Notes under the pieces: generated by a model | What the model saw: only the letters and a program-made list of their open reading frames with translations | Told to the model about the DNA's origin: nothing | The model's database searches: none | In this document: piece after piece, positions 8,579 through 18,737 of the stretch | Layout of the letters: each line of letters begins with the position of its first letter | How positions within the stretch are numbered: position 1 is the stretch's first letter | Source: Pseudomonas syringae | GTDB lineage: Bacteria > Pseudomonadota > Gammaproteobacteria > Pseudomonadales > Pseudomonadaceae | Assembly (NCBI RefSeq): GCF_001698815.1 | Contig: NZ_LGSI01000035.1 | Location: 44,234 to 108,233, forward strand | Direction of reading: 5' to 3' | Length of the DNA: 64,000 bases | Translations under genes and position numbers: made by a program

Positions 8579-8884
8579 GTGCCAATCAACCTCACAGATC
8601 CCGCCAGCTTCACCCTCGATGCGGTACGCCAGATGATCGCGTCGGGCGACGACGCTGTGCACAACCAGCTGCGCGTCAGCAAAAACGGCATGGCCTGGCT
8701 TTCCACCGATGCGGTAGGCGGAGCGAACATTGACGGGTTGTTGTTTCGCCTGGAAACGTGGTCTGCAGGTTCCGGCTGCGTAGGTGCAACCCCGGCCAGT
8801 GATGGCGTGTGGGTCATGCAGATCTACAACGCCCTGAAGGATAACTGGGCCGATCCGCGTTTAGATTATGTAGACGTCTACTAA
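8579..8884 (+). CDS. Conserved hypothetical protein
   Basis: A 101-residue soluble protein starting with GTG at 8579. It has no signal peptide or recognised motif. The acidic, tryptophan-containing C-terminus (LKDNWADPRLDYVDVY) and codon use like the neighbours support a real gene, and it looks like a short lineage-specific Pseudomonas protein. It is flanked by a minus-strand gene on the left and the I78-type lipoprotein on the right. Confidence 0.55.
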   Translation: MPINLTDPASFTLDAVRQMIASGDDAVHNQLRVSKNGMAWLSTDAVGGANIDGLLFRLETWSAGSGCVGATPASDGVWVMQIYNALKDNWADPRLDYVDVY

Positions 8885-9045
8885 TATTTAGTGACGATTT
8901 GCCTGCGCCTGTTTGAAAACCCTCGGGCACACTTCGCCTCTTTGAAGTCCTGGAACCTGCGAATCGCCTGACCTGCATAATGCAACCATCGTGTAGTCAT
9001 GCTGTCGCAAGGGTTCTGGTTACGTTTATTGTCAAAGGAGGCTGT

Positions 9046-9375
9046 ATGCCGTGGAAGTCCGCATCACTGGGTTTGGTTGTCGCTGCATCGTTGCTGGCAG
9101 GTTGCAGCAGCAATCCTGAATCAAACTCATCTGAATCAAGTCCTTCCGCGCCGGTTGCCGCAGCGGCGGGTACTCGCTGTGATGCCGCCGCTGCCCAGTT
9201 CGCCATTGGCCAGCAGGCCTCTGCTGCGTTGTTGGCTCAAGCCAAGAGCAAGGCCGGTGCGCAAGACGCACGCTTCATCGGTCCCAACGACATGGTCACC
9301 CTGGAATACCGCTCTGACCGGGTCAATCTCAATACTGAGGCGGGCGGTAAGGTCGCTCGGGTCAACTGCGGCTGA
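9046..9375 (+). CDS. Lipoprotein with peptidase inhibitor I78 domain
   Basis: A 109-residue lipoprotein. The signal ends in the lipobox LLAGC and is followed by a Ser/Asn/Ala-rich linker. From about residue 44 the sequence matches the I78 (elastase inhibitor) family: CDAAAAQFAIGQ, the vRviGPnDmvTleyRsDRvN core and a terminal VNCG, giving two conserved cysteines. Such proteins are thought to protect the envelope against serine peptidases. The start at 9046 has a perfect aaaggagg site; longer in-frame starts do not. Confidence 0.8.
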   Translation: MPWKSASLGLVVAASLLAGCSSNPESNSSESSPSAPVAAAAGTRCDAAAAQFAIGQQASAALLAQAKSKAGAQDARFIGPNDMVTLEYRSDRVNLNTEAGGKVARVNCG

Positions 9376-9396
9376 TTTCGCAGGAATTGCGCCCAT

Positions 9397-9428
9397 AAAA
9401 AAACCCGTCTAGCGAGACGGGTTTTTTT
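9397..9428. terminator. Bidirectional terminator
   Basis: A seven-base stem CCCGTCT/AGACGGG with an AGCG loop, flanked by seven A on the left and seven T on the right. It can end transcription of the lipoprotein gene (plus) and of the cold-shock gene (minus). Confidence 0.9.
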
Positions 9429-9439
9429 GATCGCGTGGA

Positions 9440-9652
9440 TTACTCCGCGCGAACCTGAGCTGCTTGCATGCCCTTTTGGCCTTTCTCTGCCACGAACGAA
9501 ACGGTCTGGCCTTCTTTCAGGCTTTTGAAACCGTCGCTTTCGATAGCTTTGAAGTGTACGAACAGGTCGTCACCGCCACCCTGTGGAGTGATAAAGCCGA
9601 AGCCTTTTTCATCGTTGAACCATTTGACGGTGCCGGTTTGGCGATTAGACAT
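9440..9652 (-). CDS. capB: Cold-shock protein (CspA/CapB family)
   Basis: A 70-residue single cold-shock domain with both RNA-binding motifs, KGFGFI (RNP1) and LFVHF (RNP2). It begins with the Pseudomonas form [20 protein letters not shown]. Members bind single-stranded RNA or DNA and melt RNA structure at low temperature. A strong site (ttggaga) precedes the ATG, and the terminator at 9397-9428 ends it. The symbol capB follows Pseudomonas usage; cspD or cspA would be equally acceptable. Confidence 0.92.
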   Translation of the reverse strand: MSNRQTGTVKWFNDEKGFGFITPQGGGDDLFVHFKAIESDGFKSLKEGQTVSFVAEKGQKGMQAAQVRAE

Positions 9653-9947
9653 GGTGTATCTCCAAGAACATAATTTTTCAGTAGTACGTGCTGCTCAGGC
9701 CAACTGGGCACACCGGGCTATCATAGTCCAATTGTGGGAATGTGGAGTCATTTCGGTAAGAAGATTGAGTACTAGTCGCAAATATGAACGGCATTAGGCG
9801 TTTATAGCGTCCTGAAAACGAGGCTTGCAAGGTGCCTCGGTGGCTCTCTGACTACCCGTACACGCCACGACCCACGCGGGGTTCAGCCGAGTCAGCCGGT
9901 ACTGAACAGCTGTGCCATTGCATACTCGCCGCATCGACAAAATAATT
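9653..9947. other. Long untranslated leader of the cold-shock gene
   Basis: Almost 300 bases with no credible gene between the cold-shock gene and the next minus-strand gene. Cold-shock genes usually have long leaders whose folding changes with temperature, which would explain this space. I could not identify a specific structure or promoter with confidence. Confidence 0.35.
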
Positions 9948-10253
9948 TTATTTTTTTGTCTGAACGCAGTTTTTCGCAATGACGTTCTGCAGCTTGGCGG
10001 TCAGTTCCGGATCCGGCGCCTTGGTTGTGTCCTTGAGTTGAGCGATCTGCTTGTCATTGAAATTCTTGTCGACCTGATCGGCGCCGCATTTGCAATGTGT
10101 GGCGGCCGACTTGGCATCCAGCTTCTGTCCGGCAGTCGCTTCGCATTGTGTGATGAACGTGCTCCGGGTTTCCTTATCCATCGCCGCCTGGGCACTCATT
10201 GGAAAGGCCAAGGCAACAGGGGCGAGCAGGGCCAGAATGGGTAACAGCTTCAT
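9948..10253 (-). CDS. Hypothetical periplasmic cysteine-containing protein
   Basis: A 101-residue protein beginning MKLLPILALLAPVALA, with a Sec signal peptide of about 23 residues ending in AQA. The mature part is small, hydrophilic and helical, and has four cysteines, with CKCG near residue 55. It looks like the conserved Pseudomonas family of small secreted proteins of unknown role. An aaaggag site precedes the ATG at 10253, which decides this start over the longer frame. Confidence 0.7.
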   Translation of the reverse strand: MKLLPILALLAPVALAFPMSAQAAMDKETRSTFITQCEATAGQKLDAKSAATHCKCGADQVDKNFNDKQIAQLKDTTKAPDPELTAKLQNVIAKNCVQTKK

Positions 10254-10632
10254 GACGTTCTCCTTTATAGGGACGGTAGAGACTCGTGCGGGCTCTCCGA
10301 CCATCTGACGGCGATCAGAGGCACCAGTTCAGCGCGACATGCAAATCCATTGACGCAGGCGCCTTCATGGAATTCATTTCTGCGCCCGTGCATGTCATTT
10401 TGCCCAGCTGTGTTAGGATGCGCGTCCTGTAGATTCGCTGGTCGGTGACAATTGAATGATTGTCCGGCCTGAACAGGTCCATTTTTCAAGTCCAATCCAG
10501 TCATCTGGTTCGGTTCAAGGTCGCCCGAAACGGCTCCTGCCACTGTGAGGCAGGCACACCACCGGATCAATTACTGGCTCATCCCAACCCACGTGACCTT
10601 TGGTAGGGGTCACCACTAGGAGAGGAGGCGCC
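10254..10632 (+). promoter_or_regulatory. Intergenic region and thrS leader
   Basis: About 380 bases without a gene. It must contain the promoter of the thrS operon. It also holds two hairpins close to the start: CCTGCC/GGCAGG at 10536-10554 with a seven-base loop, and the tRNA-like hairpin listed separately. The rest shows no gene and no recognised riboswitch. Confidence 0.5.
10593..10613 (+). promoter_or_regulatory. tRNA-Thr anticodon-arm mimic in the thrS leader (translational operator)
   Basis: GTGACCT pairs with GGGTCAC around a seven-base loop TTGGTAG. Numbered as an anticodon loop, this gives U33, anticodon GGU at 34-36 and A37, as in tRNA-Thr(GGU). It lies 20-40 bases before the thrS ATG and next to the AGGAGAGG ribosome site. 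In E. coli, threonyl-tRNA synthetase represses its own translation by binding such a mimic. Function here is inferred from that precedent and from position. Confidence 0.65.
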
Positions 10633-12555
10633 ATGCCCACCATTACTCTTCCCGATGGCAGTCAACGTTCTTTCGATCACCCGGTTTCCGTAGCCGAGGT
10701 TGCGCTCTCAATTGGCGCAGGTCTTGCCAAGGCCACCGTTGCCGGCAAGGTTAACGGTCAGCTGGTCGACGCCAGTGATCTGATCGAAAACGACGCAACG
10801 CTGCAAATCATCACGCCCAAGGATCAGGAAGGCCTGGAAATTATCCGCCACTCCTGCGCTCACCTTGTCGGCCACGCAGTCAAGCAGCTGTACCCGACCG
10901 CCAGAATGGTGATCGGCCCGGTCATCGATGACGGCTTCTATTACGATATTGCCTACGAGCGCCCGTTCACGCCTGATGACATGGCGGCGATCGAGCAGCG
11001 CATGCAGCAATTGATCGAAAAAGACTACGACGTCATCAAGAAGGTCACGCCGCGTGCCGAAGTGATCGAGGTGTTCTCCGCCCGTCACGAAGACTACAAG
11101 CTGCGACTGGTCGAAGACATGCCCGAGCAGCAGACCATGGGCCTGTACTATCACGAAGAATACGTCGACATGTGTCGCGGCCCGCACGTGCCGAACACTC
11201 GTTTCCTCAAGTCGTTCAAGCTGACCAAGCTGTCCGGCGCCTACTGGCGCGGCGACGCGAAGAACGAGCAGCTGCAACGTGTGTATGGCACTGCGTGGGC
11301 TGACAAGAAACAACTGGCGGCTTATATCCAGCGCATCGAAGAAGCCGAAAAACGCGATCACCGCAAGATCGGCAAGCGTCTGGGCCTGTTCCATACCCAG
11401 GAAGAAGCGCCGGGCATGGTCTTCTGGCACCCGCAGGGCTGGACGCTGTATCAAGTGCTCGAGCAGTACATGCGCAAAGTGCAGCGCGAGAATGGCTATC
11501 TGGAGATCAAGACGCCGCAGGTGGTTGATCGCTCTCTGTGGGAGAAATCCGGGCACTGGGCCAACTACGCCGAGAACATGTTCACCACTGAGTCCGAAAA
11601 CCGCGATTACGCGATCAAGCCGATGAACTGCCCATGCCACGTGCAGGTGTTCAATCAGGGCCTGAAGAGCTACCGCGAGTTGCCGCTGCGTCTGGCCGAG
11701 TTTGGTGCCTGCCACCGTAACGAGCCGTCCGGCGCGTTGCACGGCATCATGCGCGTGCGCGCCTTCACACAGGACGATGCCCACATCTTCTGTACTGAAG
11801 AGCAAATGCAGGCAGAATCGGCAGCCTTCATTAAGCTGACCCTGGATGTCTACGCGGATTTCGGCTTCAAGGACATCGAACTCAAGCTCTCGACTCGCCC
11901 TGAAAAGCGTGTCGGTTCCGATGATTTGTGGGATCGCGCCGAAAGCGCATTGGCCGCAGCACTGGACAGCGCGGGTTTGCCTTACGACCTGCAACCGGGC
12001 GAAGGTGCGTTCTACGGTCCGAAAATCGAATTTTCGTTGAAAGATTGTCTCGGTCGTGTATGGCAATGCGGTACATTGCAGCTCGATTTCAACCTGCCTA
12101 TCCGGTTGGGTGCCGAGTACGTCTCGGAAAACAACGATCGCAAGCATCCGGTCATGTTGCACCGTGCAATTCTCGGATCCTTCGAGCGTTTCATCGGGAT
12201 TTTGATCGAGCATTACGAAGGTGCATTTCCAGCCTGGCTGGCTCCTACTCAAGCAGTGATCATGAATATCACTGACAAACAGGCAGATTTTGCCCTTGAA
12301 GTAGAAAAAACTCTGTCTGAAAGCGGGTTTCGTGCCAAGTCCGACTTGAGAAATGAAAAGATCGGCTTTAAAATCCGCGAGCATACTTTGCTCAAGGTTC
12401 CTTATCTTTTGGTTATCGGAGATCGGGAAGTCGAAATGCAAACTGTCGCTGTGCGTACACGTGAAGGTGCTGACCTTGGCTCGATGCCGGTCGCCCAATT
12501 CGCTGAGTTCCTCGCACAAGCGGTTTCCCGGCGTGGTCGCCATGATTCGGAGTAA
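10633..12555 (+). CDS. thrS: Threonine--tRNA ligase
   Basis: A 640-residue class II synthetase that charges tRNA-Thr. Domains in order are the TGS domain (about 1-62), the second additional domain with the editing motif [12 protein letters not shown] near residue 73, the catalytic core (motif 2 region [15 protein letters not shown], motif 3 near 510-530) and the anticodon-binding domain. The ATG at 10633 with a strong GGAGGCG site gives the family start [14 protein letters not shown]. Its stop overlaps the infC ATT start by one base. Confidence 0.97.
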   Translation: MPTITLPDGSQRSFDHPVSVAEVALSIGAGLAKATVAGKVNGQLVDASDLIENDATLQIITPKDQEGLEIIRHSCAHLVGHAVKQLYPTARMVIGPVIDDGFYYDIAYERPFTPDDMAAIEQRMQQLIEKDYDVIKKVTPRAEVIEVFSARHEDYKLRLVEDMPEQQTMGLYYHEEYVDMCRGPHVPNTRFLKSFKLTKLSGAYWRGDAKNEQLQRVYGTAWADKKQLAAYIQRIEEAEKRDHRKIGKRLGLFHTQEEAPGMVFWHPQGWTLYQVLEQYMRKVQRENGYLEIKTPQVVDRSLWEKSGHWANYAENMFTTESENRDYAIKPMNCPCHVQVFNQGLKSYRELPLRLAEFGACHRNEPSGALHGIMRVRAFTQDDAHIFCTEEQMQAESAAFIKLTLDVYADFGFKDIELKLSTRPEKRVGSDDLWDRAESALAAALDSAGLPYDLQPGEGAFYGPKIEFSLKDCLGRVWQCGTLQLDFNLPIRLGAEYVSENNDRKHPVMLHRAILGSFERFIGILIEHYEGAFPAWLAPTQAVIMNITDKQADFALEVEKTLSESGFRAKSDLRNEKIGFKIREHTLLKVPYLLVIGDREVEMQTVAVRTREGADLGSMPVAQFAEFLAQAVSRRGRHDSE

Positions 12556-13106
12556 TTACTATTAAGCGTGAAATGAGACAAGATAAACGAGCTGCACCGA
12601 AGGCCCCGATCAACGAGAATATCTCGGCACGTGAGGTTCGTTTAATTGGGGCTGAGGGTGAACAGCTTGGGATTGTGTCAATTGAAGACGCGCTTCTTAA
12701 GGCTGAAGAGGCCAAACTGGATCTGGTGGAGATTTCCGCCGATGCAGTACCACCTGTCTGCAAGCTGATGGACTACGGCAAATCGATCTTCGAGAAGAAG
12801 AAACAGGTTGCCGCTGCCAAGAAAAACCAGAAGCAGATCCAGGTTAAAGAAATCAAGTTTCGTCCAGGGACGGAGGAAGGGGATTACCAGGTAAAACTGC
12901 GCAACCTGGTACGTTTCCTGAGTGATGGGGACAGGGCCAAGGTATCTTTGCGATTCCGCGGCCGTGAGATGGCCCACCAGGAGCTGGGCATGGAGCTGTT
13001 GAAGCGGGTTGAAGCTGACCTGCTCGAATACGGCGCCGTGGAGCAGCATCCTAAGATGGAAGGACGCCAGCTTATTATGGTCATCGCCCCGAAAAAGAAG
13101 AAATAA
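12555..13106 (+). CDS. infC: Translation initiation factor IF-3 with ATT start
   Basis: A 183-residue IF-3 that dissociates 70S ribosomes and checks the initiation codon. The sequence upstream of the first ATG (12573) is in frame and conserved in other Pseudomonas IF-3 proteins ([12 protein letters not shown]), so the start is the rare ATT at 12555. The CGGAG ribosome site (12548-12552) lies just before it, inside the end of thrS. In E. coli the AUU start lets IF-3 repress its own synthesis. The N- and C-domain motifs ([37 protein letters not shown]) are all present. Confidence 0.95.
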   Translation: MTIKREMRQDKRAAPKAPINENISAREVRLIGAEGEQLGIVSIEDALLKAEEAKLDLVEISADAVPPVCKLMDYGKSIFEKKKQVAAAKKNQKQIQVKEIKFRPGTEEGDYQVKLRNLVRFLSDGDRAKVSLRFRGREMAHQELGMELLKRVEADLLEYGAVEQHPKMEGRQLIMVIAPKKKK

Positions 13107-13166
13107 CCACCAGGGCACGGCAGGCCTTGCGGTTATGTTTATCAACTGAATGCGGAGTATCCGAAC

Positions 13167-13361
13167 ATGCCAAAGATGAAGACTAAAAGTGGTGCAGCTA
13201 AGCGGTTTTTGAAAACTGCTAACGGCATCAAGCACAAACACGCTTTCAAGAGCCACATTCTGACCAAAATGTCGACTAAGCGTAAGCGTCAACTGCGCGG
13301 TAGCAGCTTGCTGCATCCGTCTGACGTTGCAAAAGTCAAGCGCATGCTGCGCCTTTGCTGA
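13167..13361 (+). CDS. rpmI: Large-subunit ribosomal protein bL35
   Basis: A 64-residue, strongly basic protein beginning [14 protein letters not shown], the typical bL35 start, with the [22 protein letters not shown] core. It sits between infC and rplT as in most bacteria. In E. coli, L20 represses translation of this gene; the 60-base gap upstream could hold part of such an operator but I did not resolve one. Confidence 0.97.
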   Translation: MPKMKTKSGAAKRFLKTANGIKHKHAFKSHILTKMSTKRKRQLRGSSLLHPSDVAKVKRMLRLC

Positions 13362-13391
13362 TTTTTTGATCAAGAATAGAGGAAGTAACTC

Positions 13392-13748
13392 ATGGCTCGT
13401 GTAAAGCGTGGCGTCATTGCCCGTAAGCGTCACAAAAAAATTCTGAAACTTGCTAAAGGCTACTACGGCGCGCGTTCACGCGTATTCCGTGTTGCCAAGC
13501 AAGCGGTAATCAAGGCAGGCCAATATGCCTACCGTGACCGTCGTCAGAAAAAACGTCAGTTCCGCGCTCTGTGGATCGCTCGTATCAACGCTGGTGCACG
13601 TATCAACGGTCTGTCCTACAGCCGTTTCATCGCCGGCCTGAAAAAAGCGTCCATCGAGATCGACCGTAAGGTTCTGGCTGATCTGGCAGTGAACGAAAAA
13701 GCGGCGTTTGCTGCGATTGTCGAGAAAGCTAAAGCCACCTTGGCCTAA
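13392..13748 (+). CDS. rplT: Large-subunit ribosomal protein bL20
   Basis: A 118-residue basic protein with the family start [18 protein letters not shown] and the later RINAGAR motif. It binds 23S rRNA early in assembly and is the usual translational repressor of the rpmI-rplT unit. It is followed by a strong terminator-like hairpin before pheS. Confidence 0.97.
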   Translation: MARVKRGVIARKRHKKILKLAKGYYGARSRVFRVAKQAVIKAGQYAYRDRRQKKRQFRALWIARINAGARINGLSYSRFIAGLKKASIEIDRKVLADLAVNEKAAFAAIVEKAKATLA

Positions 13749-13800
13749 GTCCCCGACAATCACCGGGTCCCAGCTTCTGGGATTCGGTGTTAAACGTCAT

Positions 13801-14872
<1,072 letters not shown>

Positions 14873-14898
14873 TCGTAACGAATCTTTAGGAGAGCAGG

Positions 14899-17277
14899 AT
14901 GAAATTCAGTGAACAATGGTTGCGTGGCTGGGTAAGCCCGCAAGTTTCCCGCGACGAGCTGGTTGCTCGTTTGTCGATGGCCGGCCTCGAAGTCGATAGC
15001 GTCACCCCGGCCGCTGGTGTCTTCAGCGGCGTGATCGTCGGCGAAGTGCTCAGCACCGAACAACACCCCGATGCTGACAAGCTGCGCGTTTGCCAGGTCA
15101 GCAACGGTTCGGAAACCTTCCAGGTGGTTTGCGGTGCGCCAAACGTGCGTCCGGGCCTGAAAATTCCGTTCGCCATGATCGGCGCCGAGTTGCCTGGCGA
15201 CTTCAAGATCAAGAAGGCCAAGCTGCGTGGCGTCGAATCCAACGGCATGTTGTGCTCCCAGTCCGAGCTGCAAGTGGGCGAGGGCAATGATGGCCTGATG
15301 GAACTGTCTGCTGATGCGCCGGTTGGCGAGGATTTCCGTGTTTACCTCGAACTGGACGATGCCAGTATCGAAGTCGACCTGACCCCGAACCGCGGTGACT
15401 GCCTGTCGGTGGCCGGTCTGGCTCGTGAAGTTGGTGCGCTATACGCTGCCGAAGTCACGGTGCCACAGGTCGCCCCTGTTGCCGTGGCTCACGATGAAGT
15501 GCGTCCGGTGGACGTGCTGGCACCGACTGCTTGCCCGCGTTATCTGGGCCGAGTGATTCGTAACGTCGATCTGTCACGTCCGACTCCGTTGTGGATGGTT
15601 GAACGCCTGCGTCGTTCAGACGTGCGCAGCATCGACGCTGCAGTCGATATCACCAACTACGTGATGTTGGAACTGGGTCAACCGCTGCACGCGTTCGACC
15701 TGGCTGAAATCAACGGCGGCATTCGCGTGCGCATGGCGGAAGAGGGCGAGAAGCTCGTTCTGCTGGATGGCCAGGAAGTCAGCCTGCGTGCCGACACCCT
15801 GGTCATCGCTGACCATCAGCGTGCATTGGCCATTGCTGGCGTGATGGGTGGCGAGCACAGCGGTGTTTCCGCCAAGACTCGCGACATCTTCCTTGAAAGC
15901 GCGTTTTTCGATCAGATCGCAGTCGCTGGCAAGGCTCGTTCCTATGGCCTGCACACTGATGCTTCGCACCGCTACGAGCGTGGCGTGGACTGGCAGTTGG
16001 CGCGCAAGGCCATGGAGCGCGCCACCGGCCTGCTGCTGGAAATCACCGGCGGCGAAGCCGGGCCGGTAATCGAAGCGGTCAGCGAGAAAGACCTGCCATC
16101 GATTGCCCCGGTCACATTGCGTGCCGACCGTATTGAACAAATGCTTGGCATGCCGATGGACTCGGCGGAAGTCGAGCGCCTGCTGACAGGGCTGGGCCTG
16201 GAAATTTCATCAGAAGTCGCTGGGCAATGGCAGGTCGAAGTACCAAGCCATCGCTTTGATATCTCGCTTGAAGTCGACCTGATCGAAGAGCTGGCGCGTC
16301 TTTACGGCTACAACCGCCTGCCGGTTCGTTATCCGCAAGCGCGTCTGGCGCCGCAAGCCAAGGCTGAAGCCCGCAGCGATCTGCCTGAACTGCGCCGTCT
16401 GCTGGTGGCGCGTGGTTATCAGGAAGCGATCACTTACAGCTTTATTGATCCGAAACAATTCGAGCTGTTCAGTCCAGGCGTCGAGCCACTGTTGCTGGCC
16501 AACCCGATCTCCAACGACATGGCTGCGATGCGTGCTTCGCTGTGGCCGGGTCTGGTCAAGTCCTTGCAGCACAACCTCAATCGCCAACAAGACCGGGTTC
16601 GTTTGTTCGAAAGCGGTCTGCGTTTTGTCGGTCAGCTGCAAGGTCTGAAACAAGAGCCGATGCTCGCCGGTGTGGTCTGCGGCAGCCGTCTGCCGGAAGG
16701 CTGGGCGCAGGGCCGCGACGTGGTCGACTTCTTCGACGTCAAGGCAGACGTTGAAGCAGTGCTCGGTTTTGCCGGTGCACTGGATTCGTTCACTTTCGTG
16801 CCGGGTAAACACCCAGCGTTGCACCCTGGGCAGACTGCGCGCATCGAGCGTGATGGTCGTGAAGTGGGCTATGTCGGCGCCATCCATCCTGAGTTGTCGA
16901 AAAACCTCGGCCTTGACCGTCCGGTCTTCGTTTTCGAGCTGGTTCTGGCTGAAGTAGCACTCGGAAAAATGCCTAAATTCCAGGAGTTATCGCGCTTTCC
17001 TGAAGTGCGTCGTGACCTGGCATTGCTGGCGGATGAAGGCGTTGCGGCCAGTGCAGTTCTTGACGTTATTCGTGAAAATGCAGGCGAATGGCTCACAGAC
17101 CTCAGGTTATTTGACGTTTACCAAGGTAAAGGCATTGATCCGCATAGAAAAAGCCTTGCAGTCGGCTTGACCTGGCAGCATCCATCGCGCACTCTTAATG
17201 ACGATGAGGTGAATGCGGCGACGCATAAAATCCTCACCTCTCTCGAGGACCGGTTAAACGCCACGTTAAGGAAGTAG
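14899..17277 (+). CDS. pheT: Phenylalanine--tRNA ligase, beta subunit
   Basis: A 792-residue protein of normal bacterial length. Domains in order are an EMAP/tRNA-binding domain (about 40-155, HPDADKLRVC), the B5/B3-B4 editing domain (GGIRVRMAEEGEKLVLLDG and later), a catalytic-like core (RRLLVARGYQEAITYSF near 500) and the C-terminal ferredoxin-fold anticodon-binding domain (SRFPEVRRDLALL onward). An AGGAGAG site precedes the ATG. Its stop lies three bases before ihfA. Confidence 0.97.
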   Translation: MKFSEQWLRGWVSPQVSRDELVARLSMAGLEVDSVTPAAGVFSGVIVGEVLSTEQHPDADKLRVCQVSNGSETFQVVCGAPNVRPGLKIPFAMIGAELPGDFKIKKAKLRGVESNGMLCSQSELQVGEGNDGLMELSADAPVGEDFRVYLELDDASIEVDLTPNRGDCLSVAGLAREVGALYAAEVTVPQVAPVAVAHDEVRPVDVLAPTACPRYLGRVIRNVDLSRPTPLWMVERLRRSDVRSIDAAVDITNYVMLELGQPLHAFDLAEINGGIRVRMAEEGEKLVLLDGQEVSLRADTLVIADHQRALAIAGVMGGEHSGVSAKTRDIFLESAFFDQIAVAGKARSYGLHTDASHRYERGVDWQLARKAMERATGLLLEITGGEAGPVIEAVSEKDLPSIAPVTLRADRIEQMLGMPMDSAEVERLLTGLGLEISSEVAGQWQVEVPSHRFDISLEVDLIEELARLYGYNRLPVRYPQARLAPQAKAEARSDLPELRRLLVARGYQEAITYSFIDPKQFELFSPGVEPLLLANPISNDMAAMRASLWPGLVKSLQHNLNRQQDRVRLFESGLRFVGQLQGLKQEPMLAGVVCGSRLPEGWAQGRDVVDFFDVKADVEAVLGFAGALDSFTFVPGKHPALHPGQTARIERDGREVGYVGAIHPELSKNLGLDRPVFVFELVLAEVALGKMPKFQELSRFPEVRRDLALLADEGVAASAVLDVIRENAGEWLTDLRLFDVYQGKGIDPHRKSLAVGLTWQHPSRTLNDDEVNAATHKILTSLEDRLNATLRK

Positions 17278-17280
17278 CGT

Positions 17281-17583
17281 ATGGGGGCTCTGACGAAAGC
17301 TGAGATGGCCGAACGTCTGTACGAAGAGCTGGGCCTGAATAAACGAGAAGCCAAGGAATTGGTTGAGCTGTTCTTTGAGGAAATCAGGCACGCTCTGGAA
17401 GATAACGAGCAGGTGAAATTGTCCGGATTCGGTAATTTCGATCTGCGCGATAAACGCCAGCGGCCTGGTCGAAATCCAAAGACCGGGGAAGAAATTCCGA
17501 TTACGGCTCGCCGTGTGGTTACTTTCCGTCCGGGGCAGAAGTTGAAGGCCCGAGTTGAGGCTTATGCTGGAACCAAGTCATAA
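17281..17583 (+). CDS. ihfA: Integration host factor, alpha subunit
   Basis: A 100-residue HU/IHF-family DNA-bending protein with the family start [21 protein letters not shown] and the DNA-contacting arm with the intercalating proline ([20 protein letters not shown]). It pairs with IhfB. It immediately follows pheT, as in most gamma-proteobacteria, and its last 20 bases overlap the next gene. Confidence 0.97.
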   Translation: MGALTKAEMAERLYEELGLNKREAKELVELFFEEIRHALEDNEQVKLSGFGNFDLRDKRQRPGRNPKTGEEIPITARRVVTFRPGQKLKARVEAYAGTKS

Positions 17584-17920
17584 CGACGAGCTACCGCCCA
17601 TTCCAGGCAAACGTTACTTCACCATTGGTGAGGTCAGCGAGCTCTGCGCGGTGAAACCGCACGTTTTGCGCTATTGGGAGCAGGAGTTTCCTCAGCTCAA
17701 CCCGGTCAAGCGCCGCGGAAACCGCCGGTATTATCAGCGCGAAGACGTGCTGATGATCCGGCAGATTCGCGGTTTGCTCTACGAGCAAGGCTTCACCATC
17801 GGTGGCGCCCGCCTGCGGATGACCAACGGTGACACCGAAGATGACACCCAGCAGTACAAGCAATTGCTGCGGCAGATGATTGCCGAACTGGAAGATGTTC
17901 TGGTCGTTCTGGCTAACTAG
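17564..17920 (+). CDS. MerR-family transcriptional regulator
   Basis: A 118-residue protein. The N-terminal MerR winged helix-turn-helix is clear ([28 protein letters not shown], then [23 protein letters not shown]), and a short C-terminal helix with no metal-binding cysteines follows. I start at the ATG at 17564 inside the end of ihfA; the family start is [15 protein letters not shown]. This gene regularly sits between ihfA and tRNA-Pro in Pseudomonas. Its target genes are unknown. Confidence 0.9.
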   Translation: MLEPSHNDELPPIPGKRYFTIGEVSELCAVKPHVLRYWEQEFPQLNPVKRRGNRRYYQREDVLMIRQIRGLLYEQGFTIGGARLRMTNGDTEDDTQQYKQLLRQMIAELEDVLVVLAN

Positions 17921-18006
17921 CCATTTACGGGATACTTCCATAATTCAAAAGCTTAGGGTATATTCCTCGAAGTTTTCGCACACAGCGAAGCTGATACACG
18001 CCTAGT

Positions 18007-18083
18007 CGGGGCGTAGCGCAGCCCGGTAGCGCACTAGCATGGGGTGCTAGGGGTCGAGTGTTCGAATCACTCCGTCCCGACCA
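18007..18083 (+). tRNA. tRNA-Pro (anticodon GGG)
   Basis: A 77-base cloverleaf with CCA encoded. The acceptor stem CGGGGCG/CGTCCCG, the anticodon arm CTAGC-ATGGGGT-GCTAG with anticodon GGG, and the T arm GAGTG-TTCGAAT-CACTC are all visible. Its 3' end borders the phage region, so it is the likely integration target. Confidence 0.97.
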
Positions 18084-18099
18084 TATTTTTCAATGTCTT

Positions 18100-18127
18100 A
18101 GCCCAATCTTTTCAGGTTGGGCTTTTT
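18100..18127 (+). terminator. tRNA-Pro terminator
   Basis: Stem AGCCCAA/TTGGGCT with a ten-base loop and a short T-run, 17 bases after the tRNA CCA. Confidence 0.75.
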
Positions 18128-18499
18128 CATGCCTGGAAAATTACTCCCACATTTACTCCCACGGATATGTAAGTTCGCGCTGGATTTGGCACCACTTTGC
18201 AGGATTTTTGGCACCACCCCGCAGTGAATCCCTCTCTGTTTTTCGCGCTTTGTTTGGCACCAGCGCGTTCATACGTGCGCTTGGCTCCACGCGGTCCACT
18301 CCGCGACTTGCGTATCGACGATGTTTCCGGCAACGAATGCTTCCGCTAGCTTCGTAAGGTCCGCCCCCAATCATGCCCACTAAGTACGATATGTTTTTTG
18401 TGCAACAAAGAGGTGGAAACCAAACTGCTGGGGATTATTCAGCGCTCGGTGGCGCGCAAGAGAGGCTGCACTACTCAGCTCAGCCCCGTTCGATATGCG
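18128..18499. other. Decayed phage border next to tRNA-Pro
   Basis: About 370 bases with no intact gene. I see no integrase, although a phage integrated at a tRNA would normally have one here, and no second copy of the tRNA 3' end. It contains one recognisable relic, a methyltransferase fragment at 18296-18370, listed separately. The region is probably the scar of an integrated phage that lost its integrase. Confidence 0.45.
18296..18370 (-). pseudogene. Relic of a second C5-cytosine methyltransferase, C-terminus only
   Basis: The minus strand translates as a diverged copy of the end of the methyltransferase at 18871: LAEAFVAGNIVDTQVAEW here, against LAEAFAAGNAVVPQVAEW there. The DNA is similar over about 70 bases. 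Nothing upstream or downstream of it is recognisable, so only a fragment of a paralogous gene remains. Confidence 0.6.
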
Positions 18500-18737
18500 T
18501 CATGCCTTTTTTTTGACAATCAAATCAACCATTTGACCTACTGTTTTCGCCGCTCTTAACGACGCATCATCAAGGTGAATCCCGAACTCTGTTTCGGCAG
18601 TACCAACAATAGATATCATGTCTAATTCACTAGCTTTCAGTGCTAAATGTAGAAGCTTCCGTGATTTTCTCGACGTCAGCGCCAAGTTCGTCAGCAACGA
18701 TTCCTCGAAATGTGAGAACTATCTCAGCCCTTTTCAT
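18500..18737 (-). pseudogene. Acyl-carrier-protein-like gene with a frameshift
   Basis: The true start is an ATG at 18737 behind AAGGAGAGG. It reads MKRAEIVLTFRGIVADELGA... for 35 residues and then stops. The normal ACP C-terminal half continues in another frame (ELDMISIVGTAETEFGI...). The total of 238 bases is one base more than a 78-residue ACP plus stop, so a single insertion near 18650 explains the break. The position of the phosphopantetheine serine reads SEL rather than DSL, so even an intact product might not be modified in the usual way. A sequencing error is possible. Confidence 0.7.

Noticed and set aside
10708..12543. A 611-codon minus-strand frame opposite thrS
   Set aside because: It is the shadow of the highly biased thrS codons, rich in His, Leu and Arg, with no domain and no ribosome site.
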